Part shown: positions 17,475 to 24,242 of the stretch, piece after piece
Layout of the letters: each line of letters starts with the position of its first letter
Numbering within the stretch: position 1 is the first letter of the stretch
Origin: Pedobacter frigidisoli
Lineage (GTDB): Bacteria > Bacteroidota > Bacteroidia > Sphingobacteriales > Sphingobacteriaceae
Direction of reading: 5' to 3'
Assembly (NCBI RefSeq): GCF_004331675.1
Contig: NZ_SJSN01000016.1
Location: 1 to 64,000, forward strand
DNA length: 64,000 nt
Made by a program: the position numbers and the translations under genes
Notes under the pieces: model-generated
What the model saw: the letters and a program-made list of their open reading frames with translations, nothing else
Databases searched by the model: none
What the model was told of the DNA's origin: nothing

Positions 17475-17621
17475 AAAAAATATATTGAAAATGTGATGAA
17501 TAAACCAGGAGATATGCGGCTAACTGCAAATATCTGAAATTGAAATGGGAGGGAATCCTCAGTTATTTAAAACCTAAAACGGATTGCAGATACTATCATG
17601 GTTCTGTTCTTTTTGATAGGA

Positions 17622-17651
17622 CAAAGATAAATAAATTTTCGAATTGTCAAA
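17622..17651 (-). promoter_or_regulatory. Promoter upstream of the MATE gene
   Basis: On the minus strand TTTG (17648-17651) and TATCTTTG (17622-17629) are separated by 18 nt, close to the Bacteroidota consensus. The MATE ATG is at 17474, so the transcript would have a leader of about 140 nt. Confidence 0.65.
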
Positions 17652-17779
17652 TTTTGATGACTGATTTTTAAGGTGTTGATTAAATTATTTGCCACGGAAA
17701 CACGAAAGAACACGGAATTTCACTTAAACATTTTAATCGCATGCTGAATAAATGCAGTACTACAAGATGTCTGTGGGTT

Positions 17780-17907
17780 TGTCATTCTGAACGCAGTGAA
17801 GAATCTCCAAGCGATGAAATCCAGCCGCCAATTTACCCACGAAAAAAGTGTACAATATTTTAGGACAGAACAACTAGGTTGCGGATTCTTCGTGCCTCAG
17901 AATGACA
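17780..17907. repeat. GTCATTCTGA palindromic repeat
   Basis: Left arm TGTCATTCTGAACGCAGTGA with AGAATC following, and right arm GGATTCTTCGTGCCTCAGAA ending in TGACA (17883-17907), enclose about 75 nt. The arms belong to the same family as the centre of the composite repeats. The 514-bp gap 17475-17988 holds this element, the MATE promoter and a TTTGCCACGGAAACAC motif at 17688, with no gene. Confidence 0.65.
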
Positions 17908-17988
17908 GCAATATTAAAAATTGTCATCGGTTTAGCCATGCATTTTTAAAATGCTAACCTCTCAGCAAGACCGCTACGTTAATCTCAT

Positions 17989-18408
17989 CTATACACTATA
18001 CGCTTTAATCATTTCTTCGGTCACTTTTGTTCCGCGGCTGGTATTTAAATCAATTAGTACATAATCGAAAATTCCATCGGAAGCTACTTTCCCAGTTTTC
18101 TTATTGATGATTTCGAACTGAACTGAACAACCTTTATCATGCATTGTTAAAATACCTGTTCTAATTATCATTAAATCATTCATCAAAAGAGGGCGTTTGA
18201 AGTTAATATCGACATGGCTTACCACCCAGCCTAAACCTTGTTTGGTAAAATGTTCCCAAGGCATTCCATAGAATTTTTCCATTTGCTCGTAACGGGCCGC
18301 CAATACATAATCGAGGTATTTACTGTTATGTACGTGGTTAAACATGTCTATATCATCAGGACGTACACGTAATTCGCTTTCGAAAATGCTAAATTGATTC
18401 TTTTCCAA
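17989..18408 (-). CDS. Acyl-CoA thioesterase, 4HBT (hot-dog fold)
   Basis: The 139-aa protein matches the 4-hydroxybenzoyl-CoA thioesterase/YbgC-FadM group. The segment ELRVRPDDIDMFNHVHNSKYLDY contains the conserved D-x-(N)-H-V-N catalytic region, although the usual first Asp-Met-Asp pattern is altered to DIDMFNHVHNSKY. It likely hydrolyses acyl-CoA in the cytosol; the chain length is unknown. It has its own promoter box, TACTTTTG. Confidence 0.85.
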   Translation of the reverse strand: MEKNQFSIFESELRVRPDDIDMFNHVHNSKYLDYVLAARYEQMEKFYGMPWEHFTKQGLGWVVSHVDINFKRPLLMNDLMIIRTGILTMHDKGCSVQFEIINKKTGKVASDGIFDYVLIDLNTSRGTKVTEEMIKAYSV

Positions 18409-18424
18409 GGGTAAATGTTTTGTA

Positions 18425-18432
18425 CAAAAGTA
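18425..18432 (-). promoter_or_regulatory. -7 box of the thioesterase gene
   Basis: TACTTTTG on the minus strand is a perfect TAnnTTTG match, 16 nt before the ATG. No good -33 box is seen. Confidence 0.5.
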
Positions 18433-18480
18433 GGGTTTTTAATATTAGATGTATTTTAAGTTTTTGTGTAATTTTAGGTT

Positions 18481-18684
18481 GTGGGTAGATTGAAAATATA
18501 TAATTCTGATATTGACAAGAAAGAAATCAAAAGAAGTCGGGAAGTAAAATTCTTATCTCTTTCTGCACAAGATAGATTTTTTGAATTAATCAAACTCAAT
18601 GAATTAGCTGTTTTAATGAATGGAGGAAAACCTCTCAAAGCCCCTCAGGGAAAAGGAATTGTGATTAGAAGAAGCGCTAGATAA
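18481..18684 (+). CDS. Small conserved-looking hypothetical protein, GTG start
   Basis: A 67-aa basic protein ending NGGKPLKAPQGKGIVIRRSAR. Its middle (KFLSLSAQDRFFELIKLNELA) looks like an amphipathic helix. Similar short proteins with an NGGKPLK-PQGKGIVI tail occur in Bacteroidota, often before another gene, but I know no function. The start codon is GTG, directly divergent from the thioesterase. No downstream partner is present: a composite repeat follows within 30 nt, so a partner may have been lost. Confidence 0.5.
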   Translation: MGRLKIYNSDIDKKEIKRSREVKFLSLSAQDRFFELIKLNELAVLMNGGKPLKAPQGKGIVIRRSAR

Positions 18685-18706
18685 AAGCTAAGTTTCTTTC
18701 ACAATC

Positions 18707-18901
18707 CTGAGTTTCTAGACCCGACTTAGCGGAAATCCTTTTAAAAATTGCAGCAACCTTGAATATACTGTCATTCTGAGGAACGAAGAATCTGCAACAT
18801 ATGAAACAAATTCTTCGTGCCTCAGCAATCCAGAAGTTTTTAAAAGATTTTAGCGAGGGCGGGAGTGTGGTAACCGATTAAAACTGAACCTTGCTTTTCA
18901 A
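18707..18901 (-). repeat. Composite interspersed repeat, copy 2
   Basis: Runs from CCTGAGTTTCTAGACCCGAC to GCTTTTCAA. Inside are AAAATTGCAGCAACCTTGAA, the hairpin CTGTCATTCTGAGGAAC...TTCGTGCCTCAGCA (18768-18826, right end damaged), AAAAGATTTTAGCG and GGCGGGA. Module order matches the copy at 26856-27104. It fills the 339-bp gap before rpsO, which also holds the rpsO promoter. Confidence 0.75.
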
Positions 18902-18948
18902 CCCCCTAAATCCATTAAAGCGGACTTTTAACTATCTGGTAATTACAC

Positions 18949-18979
18949 TTGCTAATAATTAAAAATAGCTTTATCTTTG
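18949..18979 (+). promoter_or_regulatory. Promoter of rpsO
   Basis: TTG (18949-18951) and TATCTTTG (18972-18979) are 20 nt apart, a near-ideal Bacteroidota promoter. The rpsO ATG lies 45 nt downstream of the -7 box. Confidence 0.8.
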
Positions 18980-19023
18980 CGCCACAATTAATTAATTTTT
19001 TATTGCTTTAATATTATTCAAGA

Positions 19024-19308
19024 ATGTATTTAAGTCCAGAGAAAAAAGCTGTAATCTTTAAAGAACACGGCGAAGTAGAAACCAACACTGGTTCTGCTGA
19101 AGGTCAAGTAGCGTTATTTACATACCGTATTGCGCACTTAACAGAACACTTAAAGAAAAATCGTAAAGATTTCTCTACTCAGTTGTCACTTCAAAAATTG
19201 GTAGGTAAACGCCGCGGTATTTTGGCTTACCTATACAAAAAAGATATTGAGCGCTATCGTGCTATCATCAAAGCTTTATCGCTTCGTGATATCATTAAAC
19301 AAAAATAA
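19024..19308 (+). CDS. rpsO: 30S ribosomal protein S15
   Basis: The 94-aa protein matches S15, with the typical GSAEGQVALFTYRIAHLTEHL and KRRGILAYLYKKDIERYRAII segments that contact 16S rRNA. It is about five residues longer than E. coli S15. It has its own promoter and terminator and precedes pnp, the same order as in many bacteria. Confidence 0.98.
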   Translation: MYLSPEKKAVIFKEHGEVETNTGSAEGQVALFTYRIAHLTEHLKKNRKDFSTQLSLQKLVGKRRGILAYLYKKDIERYRAIIKALSLRDIIKQK

Positions 19309-19327
19309 GCGTAATTTTATCAACAAG

Positions 19328-19354
19328 AGCCATTCTTTAGGGAATGGCTTTTTA
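19328..19354 (+). terminator. Terminator after rpsO
   Basis: AGCCATTC (19328-19335) pairs with GAATGGCT (19342-19349), followed by a T-rich tail. It lies 20 nt after the rpsO stop and separates it from pnp. Confidence 0.85.
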
Positions 19355-19390
19355 ATTTTCATTAGCTTTACAACAGGTTATTGAAATTGC

Positions 19391-19409
19391 GGTAAACCTA
19401 AAGTTTACC
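19391..19409 (+). other. Small hairpin in the pnp leader
   Basis: GGTAAAC and GTTTACC form a 7-bp stem with a 5-nt loop, 75 nt before the pnp start. E. coli pnp is autoregulated through a leader stem; a similar role here is only a possibility. Confidence 0.3.
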
Positions 19410-19483
19410 TTAGTTTGCAAAAACAAAAACATATATAAACAACGGTGTGTAGAAAGAGGAAAACACACCATAATTCTATTTAA

Positions 19484-21619
19484 ATGAATGTAATAAAAAA
19501 ATCGTTCGATTTGGGCGATGGCAGAATTGTAGAAATCGAAACTGGTAAATTGGCTAAACAAGCTGATGGTTCGGTTGTGGTAAAAATGGGCGATACGATG
19601 TTGTTAGCAACTGTTGTATCTACTGTTGGTGCTAAACCAGGTACTGATTTTTTACCTTTATCGGTTGATTATCAAGAAAAATATGCGGCTACGGGTCGTA
19701 TTCCAGGTGGCTTTTTACGTCGTGAAGCAAGATTATCTGACTATGAGGTTTTAATCTCTCGTTTGGTTGATAGAGCTTTACGCCCAATGTTCCCAAGTGA
19801 TTATCACTCTGATACGCAGGTGATGATTTCTTTAATCTCTGCTGATAAAGATATTATGCCAGATTGTTTGGCAGGTTTAGCAGCATCGGCTGCATTATCA
19901 GTTTCTGATATTCCTTTTAACGGTCCTATTTCTGAAGTACGTGTTGCAAAAATTGATGGCAAATTGGTAATCAATCCATTGGCTAGCCAATTAGAGCGTG
20001 CAACTTTAGAGTTTATGGTTGCTGGTTCTGCAAACGATATAGGCATGGTTGAAGGTGAGTGCGACGAAATTCAAGAAGATGAAATGGTTGAGGCTTTAAA
20101 ATTTGCACACGCTGCAATTAAAGTTCAATGTGCTATTCAGATTGAATTAACTGAAGCTACTGGCAAAACTGTGAAACGTGAATATAACCACGAAGACCAT
20201 GATGCTGATTTAAAAGCTAAAGTTTATGCTGATACTTACGATAAAGTTTACGCTGTAGCGAAAGCTGGTGGCAATAAAGATGTTCGTAAAGATGGTTTCA
20301 CAGCTATCATTAACGATTTCTTCGCTGCAATGCCAGAAGATACTGCAGATTTAACTAAAGCAATGGCTAAACATTATTACCATGATGTTCAGTACGATGC
20401 AATTAGAAATCTGTTATTAGATGAGGGCATTCGTTTAGATGGTCGTAAGACTACTGAAATTCGCCCTATCTGGAGTGAAGTTGGTTATTTGCCTGCTGCT
20501 CACGGTTCGGCAGTATTTACACGTGGCGAAACGCAATCGTTAACATCAGTTACTTTAGGTAGCAAAGATGATGAGCAAATGATTGATGGTGCTTTCTTCA
20601 ACGGTTACAACAAATTCTTATTACACTATAATTTCCCTGGTTTCTCAACTGGAGAAGTTAGACCAAACAGAGGTGCTGGTCGTCGTGAAATTGGTCACGG
20701 AGCTTTAGCGCAACGTTCGTTGAAAAAAGTATTGCCACAAGGTGAGGCAAATCCTTATACTATACGTATCGTTTCTGATATTTTAGAATCTAACGGTTCA
20801 TCATCAATGGCAACTGTTTGTGCTGGTACATTAGCACTTATGGATGCAGGTATTAAAATCAAATCGCCAGTTTCTGGTATTGCAATGGGTTTAATTACTG
20901 ATGAGAAAACTGGTAAATATGCAATCCTTTCTGATATTTTAGGTGATGAAGACCATTTAGGTGATATGGACTTTAAAGTAACTGGTACTGAACATGGTAT
21001 TGTTGCTTGTCAAATGGACTTAAAGATTAATGGCTTATCGTACGAAGTTTTAACAAAAGCTTTATTACAAGCTAAAGATGGTCGTTTACACATCCTAAAC
21101 GAGATGAAGAAAACGATTGCTCAGCCTAATGAAGACATGAAGCCACACGCTCCACGTATTGTTTCTATCACTATTGAGAAAGAATTCATTGGCGCAATTA
21201 TCGGCCCTGGGGGTAAAATTATCCAAGAAATGCAACGCGAAACTGGTGCTTCAATCTCTATCGAAGAAGTTGATGGTAAAGGTATCGTTGAAGTTTTCGC
21301 TGATAATAAAGCGGCTATTGATGCTGCAGTTACCCGTATTCGTAACATCGTAGCTAAACCAGAAATTGGTGAAGTTTACCAAGGTAAAGTAAAATCAATT
21401 ATGCCATTTGGTGCATTTGTTGAGGTTATGCCAGGTAAAGATGGTTTATTGCACATCTCTGAAATTTCATGGGAACGTTTAGAAACCATGGACGGTGTAT
21501 TGAAAGAGGGTGATAAAATCGAGGTTAAGTTATTAGACATCGATAAACAAGGTAAAATGAAACTTTCTCGTAAAGTTTTATTACCAAGACCAGAAAAACC
21601 AGCTGCGCCACAAGCGTAG
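19484..21619 (+). CDS. pnp: Polyribonucleotide nucleotidyltransferase (PNPase)
   Basis: The 711-aa enzyme degrades RNA 3' to 5' by phosphorolysis. It has two RNase PH domains (about residues 10-145 and 310-540), a helical linker domain, a KH domain (IGPGGKIIQEMQRETG, about 555-610) and a C-terminal S1 domain (GEVYQGKVKSIMPFGAFVEV, about 625-695). FPGFSTGEVRPNRGAGRREIG marks the second, catalytic PH domain. It follows rpsO after 175 bp. Confidence 0.98.
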   Translation: MNVIKKSFDLGDGRIVEIETGKLAKQADGSVVVKMGDTMLLATVVSTVGAKPGTDFLPLSVDYQEKYAATGRIPGGFLRREARLSDYEVLISRLVDRALRPMFPSDYHSDTQVMISLISADKDIMPDCLAGLAASAALSVSDIPFNGPISEVRVAKIDGKLVINPLASQLERATLEFMVAGSANDIGMVEGECDEIQEDEMVEALKFAHAAIKVQCAIQIELTEATGKTVKREYNHEDHDADLKAKVYADTYDKVYAVAKAGGNKDVRKDGFTAIINDFFAAMPEDTADLTKAMAKHYYHDVQYDAIRNLLLDEGIRLDGRKTTEIRPIWSEVGYLPAAHGSAVFTRGETQSLTSVTLGSKDDEQMIDGAFFNGYNKFLLHYNFPGFSTGEVRPNRGAGRREIGHGALAQRSLKKVLPQGEANPYTIRIVSDILESNGSSSMATVCAGTLALMDAGIKIKSPVSGIAMGLITDEKTGKYAILSDILGDEDHLGDMDFKVTGTEHGIVACQMDLKINGLSYEVLTKALLQAKDGRLHILNEMKKTIAQPNEDMKPHAPRIVSITIEKEFIGAIIGPGGKIIQEMQRETGASISIEEVDGKGIVEVFADNKAAIDAAVTRIRNIVAKPEIGEVYQGKVKSIMPFGAFVEVMPGKDGLLHISEISWERLETMDGVLKEGDKIEVKLLDIDKQGKMKLSRKVLLPRPEKPAAPQA

Positions 21620-21667
21620 AAAAAAGTCCGAGGACGGAAGTCCGAAGTCGGGAGATATTTAAATCAG

Positions 21668-21699
21668 CCCTTTCAGTGTAAAACTGGGAGGGTTTTTTT
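21668..21699 (+). terminator. Terminator after pnp
   Basis: CCCTTTCAGT (21668-21677) pairs along 10 bp (two G-U) with ACTGGGAGGG (21683-21692), followed by seven Ts. Before it, a run of imperfect GTCCGA/GTCGG units (21625-21654) resembles sequence near 32688-32727. Confidence 0.85.
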
Positions 21700-21747
21700 G
21701 TGAATGCCTAGTGATTTGCTTTATGTTAAATCAGGTTTTAACCACAT

Positions 21748-21872
21748 CGTCATGCTGAATTTATTTCAGCATCTTTTTCGCTATTAAGACCCTGAAATAA
21801 ACAGCGTAGCTTTCTTGAATGCCATTAAAGATATAAAAGCAAATGAAAATTCAGTGTGGCGGCCATCTTAGT
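21748..21872. repeat. GTCATGCTGAATTTATTTCAG repeat with CGGCCATCTTAG end
   Basis: CGTCATGCTGAATTTATTTC and a later CTGAAATAAAC form a degraded inverted repeat. The end CGGCCATCTTAG (21860-21871) is found inverted as CTAAGATGGCCG in the element at 32218-32294. The 311-bp gap after pnp contains the terminator and this repeat, with no gene. Confidence 0.6.
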
Positions 21873-21930
21873 TAGAAATATAATAACCAATCAAAAAAGG
21901 AGAGTAGATAATCGAATCCTGTTGGTTTAA

Positions 21931-22551
21931 CTATTTTATTTTAACGCCATTTTTGTAAACTTCTTCGCTGACAATTTTGCCTTTTTCATCTTTACAAATC
22001 CTGTTTCCCTCTTTGTTGCCGTTTACATAAGTAGATTCGCACTTTGGTTTTCCGCTTTCGAAAAAGCTTTTCCAATTTCCCTCTTGTTTATCGTTACGAT
22101 AAGCACCCTGTTGTGATATACCTCCGTTGTTGAAGTATAGTGTATAGTTTCCCTCTAATTTATCATCTACATAAACGCAATTTTCATTCAGCTTACCATC
22201 CTTAAAAAACTTTTTAAAGGTACCCTCTTTTAACTCTGCAAAATCGCGATAAACATAAAATTCGTCGGCCTCTAATATTCCATTTTCGTAAAAATATTTC
22301 CATTCACCATTTCGTTTATCTTTTGTGAAATTGCCTGTGGCTTTCAATTGTCCGTTTTCGAAGTAATAATTGGCAATTCCCTCTCTTTTACCTTTTTTCC
22401 AATTTTCGATTAAGCTGGGTTTTCCATTGCTATAAAACTGTTTGCAAGTTCCCTCTTGTAATCCATCTTTCATGCCGCATGGCTTTTCTTTTTGTGCAAG
22501 GGCTAGATTAGAAACAAAAAATAGGATGATTATGGTTAAATATTTTTTCAT
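21931..22551 (-). CDS. Secreted MORN-repeat protein, YwqK-like
   Basis: The 206-aa protein has a signal peptide (FVSNLALAQ) and at least five MORN_2-type repeats such as GQLKATGNFTKDKRNGEWKYF and GKPKCESTYVNGNKEGN, about 23 residues each. This is the layout of proteins annotated as YwqK-family antitoxins. No toxin is adjacent and the export signal argues against a classical antitoxin. Its role is unknown. Confidence 0.8.
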   Translation of the reverse strand: MKKYLTIIILFFVSNLALAQKEKPCGMKDGLQEGTCKQFYSNGKPSLIENWKKGKREGIANYYFENGQLKATGNFTKDKRNGEWKYFYENGILEADEFYVYRDFAELKEGTFKKFFKDGKLNENCVYVDDKLEGNYTLYFNNGGISQQGAYRNDKQEGNWKSFFESGKPKCESTYVNGNKEGNRICKDEKGKIVSEEVYKNGVKIK

Positions 22552-22633
22552 GTTTATTGGTTTTTATCTCGAAATGGTTTAATTATGTAATAATATAAAT
22601 ACAATTTTAAAAAACAAATTCTGTACCTAACTT

Positions 22634-23230
22634 ATGAAAAAACTGCAAATCATTATTCTATCCCTAATCATCACATCCACTTTTTTAAATGCAAATGCAC
22701 AAAAGGCAGCCTATTATCCGCAGGTTCCTTTTGATTCGCTACAAGCTAAAAGTATGCTGGCGTTAGGGACGTCGAGTATTGAGGGAGTTGCCATTACAGG
22801 ACCAAAAACAGCTCTTGGTTACAGAGCACCGCTGGCTCCTAAAATTAAAGCAGCAAATGTTCAGGTAACTTTGTTTCCTGTAACAACCTATTTTGAAGAA
22901 TGGTATCAATTGAGGAAAAAGGAAGAGAACAAAAAAACAAATGTCTTTATGTCGCAAGAGGCTTTTCGTTGGCGCATCACCGTTCAAACTGATGAATATG
23001 GCCGATTCAAATTTGCCAAAATGAAACCTGGTAAATATTTTATTCAAGCAATTGCGGGCTACACAAAGTCTGGCACTACGCCAGTTTACCGCGGTAGTGG
23101 TTACAATAATTATGGTGGCAGAACAGATTACTATGAGTATCAGGATTATACTAATAATTACACCGACAGACTTGAAAAGTTCGTAGAAGTTACCAGAGAC
23201 GGACAAGCCCTCGAAATTAAACTGAAATAA
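22634..23230 (+). CDS. Secreted protein with carboxypeptidase-regulatory-like region
   Basis: The 198-aa protein has a signal peptide (LNANAQ). The middle holds a beta-sandwich pattern (QTDEYGRFKFAKMKPGKYFIQAIAGY, about residues 117-142) like CarboxypepD_reg or SdrD-type domains. A Tyr/Asn/Gly-rich stretch follows (GSGYNNYGGRTDYYEYQDY). No enzyme motif is present. It is divergent from the YwqK-like gene and followed by its own terminator. Confidence 0.65.
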   Translation: MKKLQIIILSLIITSTFLNANAQKAAYYPQVPFDSLQAKSMLALGTSSIEGVAITGPKTALGYRAPLAPKIKAANVQVTLFPVTTYFEEWYQLRKKEENKKTNVFMSQEAFRWRITVQTDEYGRFKFAKMKPGKYFIQAIAGYTKSGTTPVYRGSGYNNYGGRTDYYEYQDYTNNYTDRLEKFVEVTRDGQALEIKLK

Positions 23231-23235
23231 AATTT

Positions 23236-23268
23236 AAACCCTTTCATTTTTACTGAAAGGGTTTTTTG
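23236..23268 (+). terminator. Terminator after the 198-aa secreted protein gene
   Basis: AAACCCTTTCA and TGAAAGGGTTT form an 11-bp stem with a 7-nt loop, followed by Ts. It begins 5 nt after the stop codon. Confidence 0.85.
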
Positions 23269-23334
23269 TTGAGATATAATTAAGTTTGAAATGATTTTGT
23301 AACTTGCATTGTTACGATTATTGTTTAACCAATT

Positions 23335-23409
23335 CGTCATTGCGAGGAACGAAGCAATCTTTTTACTCTTAACTAATGCATTAAGATTGCTTCGTTCCTC
23401 GCAATGACG
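23335..23409. repeat. Perfect inverted repeat, CGTCATTGCGAGG family
   Basis: Two 26-bp arms, 23335-23360 and 23384-23409, are perfect inverted complements. They begin CGTCATTGCGAGGAACGAAG and enclose a 23-nt spacer. The element ends 14 nt before the rpe start codon, so any rpe transcript reading through would carry a large hairpin in its leader. Relatives are at 29379-29406, 30203-30285 and 52600-52630. Confidence 0.85.
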
Positions 23410-23423
23410 ACAAAATAAATTAA

Positions 23424-24095
23424 ATGAAATACATCATTGCCCCATCCATACTTTCTGCCGATTTTGGCAATTTACAACGCGATATCGAAATGATTAATCA
23501 AAGTGAGGCCGATTGGTTTCATGTTGATGTAATGGATGGTATTTTTGTGCCAAATATTTCTTTTGGTTTCCCTGTTATGGCAGCTGTTAAAAAACATGCT
23601 ACCAAGCCTTTGGATGTTCATTTAATGATTGTGGAACCTGATAAATTTATTCCTGAATTTGCCAAGGCAGGAGCAGATAGAATTACAGTTCATTATGAGG
23701 CTTGTACGCATTTACATAGAACAATTCAATTGATAAAAGCATCTGGATGTAAAGCTGGCGTGGCGCTAAATCCGCATACCCCAGTTACTTTGTTGCAAGA
23801 TGTCATTGAAGATTTGGATTTGGTTTTGATTATGTCGGTTAATCCAGGTTTCGGGGGACAAGCTTTCATTCATAATACTTACAAGAAAATTCAAGATTTA
23901 AAACGCTTGATTCAAGGTGTTAATGAAGAACTAATTATTGAGGTTGATGGTGGCGTTGGTTTACAAAATATAGCTACCTTAGTATCGGCAGGTGCTAATG
24001 CTTTCGTGGCTGGGAATGCGATTTTTGCTACGGATAATCCAACGGAAACGATTTCTAAGATGAAAAATTTAATAACCACAGGTATTAGCATTTAA
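23424..24095 (+). CDS. rpe: Ribulose-phosphate 3-epimerase
   Basis: Pentose phosphate pathway enzyme interconverting D-ribulose 5-phosphate and D-xylulose 5-phosphate. The 223-aa TIM barrel has APSILSADFGNL at the start, HVDVMDGIFVPNISFG and LDVHLMI with metal-binding and catalytic His/Asp residues, then MSVNPGFGGQAFI and EVDGGVG for phosphate and catalytic Asp. It is flanked by repeats on both sides. Confidence 0.96.
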   Translation: MKYIIAPSILSADFGNLQRDIEMINQSEADWFHVDVMDGIFVPNISFGFPVMAAVKKHATKPLDVHLMIVEPDKFIPEFAKAGADRITVHYEACTHLHRTIQLIKASGCKAGVALNPHTPVTLLQDVIEDLDLVLIMSVNPGFGGQAFIHNTYKKIQDLKRLIQGVNEELIIEVDGGVGLQNIATLVSAGANAFVAGNAIFATDNPTETISKMKNLITTGISI

Positions 24096-24212
24096 CCACA
24101 GATAAGAAAGGATGAACACGGATTTGGAATTCATGACAATTACTATATCTCAAGTGTGAATCGTTGATTTTTCAAAATAAAATATCTGTGTTTATCTGTG
24201 TGCATCTGTGGT
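24093..24212. repeat. CACAGAT-family inverted repeat, second copy
   Basis: AACCACAGAT (24093-24102) plus GGATGAACACGGAT faces ATCTGTGTTTATCTGTG...ATCTGTGGT. It shares arms with 15936-16042 and lies between rpe and the TonB-dependent receptor. Confidence 0.7.
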
Positions 24213-24242
24213 AAAAATTAACTTAATCCTCTACGCTAACCA

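Noticed and set aside
17475..17621. Known riboswitch in the MATE leader
   Set aside because: I could not match the leader to any riboswitch core I know; only the length is notable.
21931..22551. Antitoxin of a YwqK toxin-antitoxin system
   Set aside because: The protein has an export signal and no toxin neighbour, so only the repeat fold is supported.
22763..23206. 147-aa minus-strand frame opposite the secreted protein gene
   Set aside because: The plus-strand frame has a signal peptide, domain pattern and terminator; the opposite frame has none.
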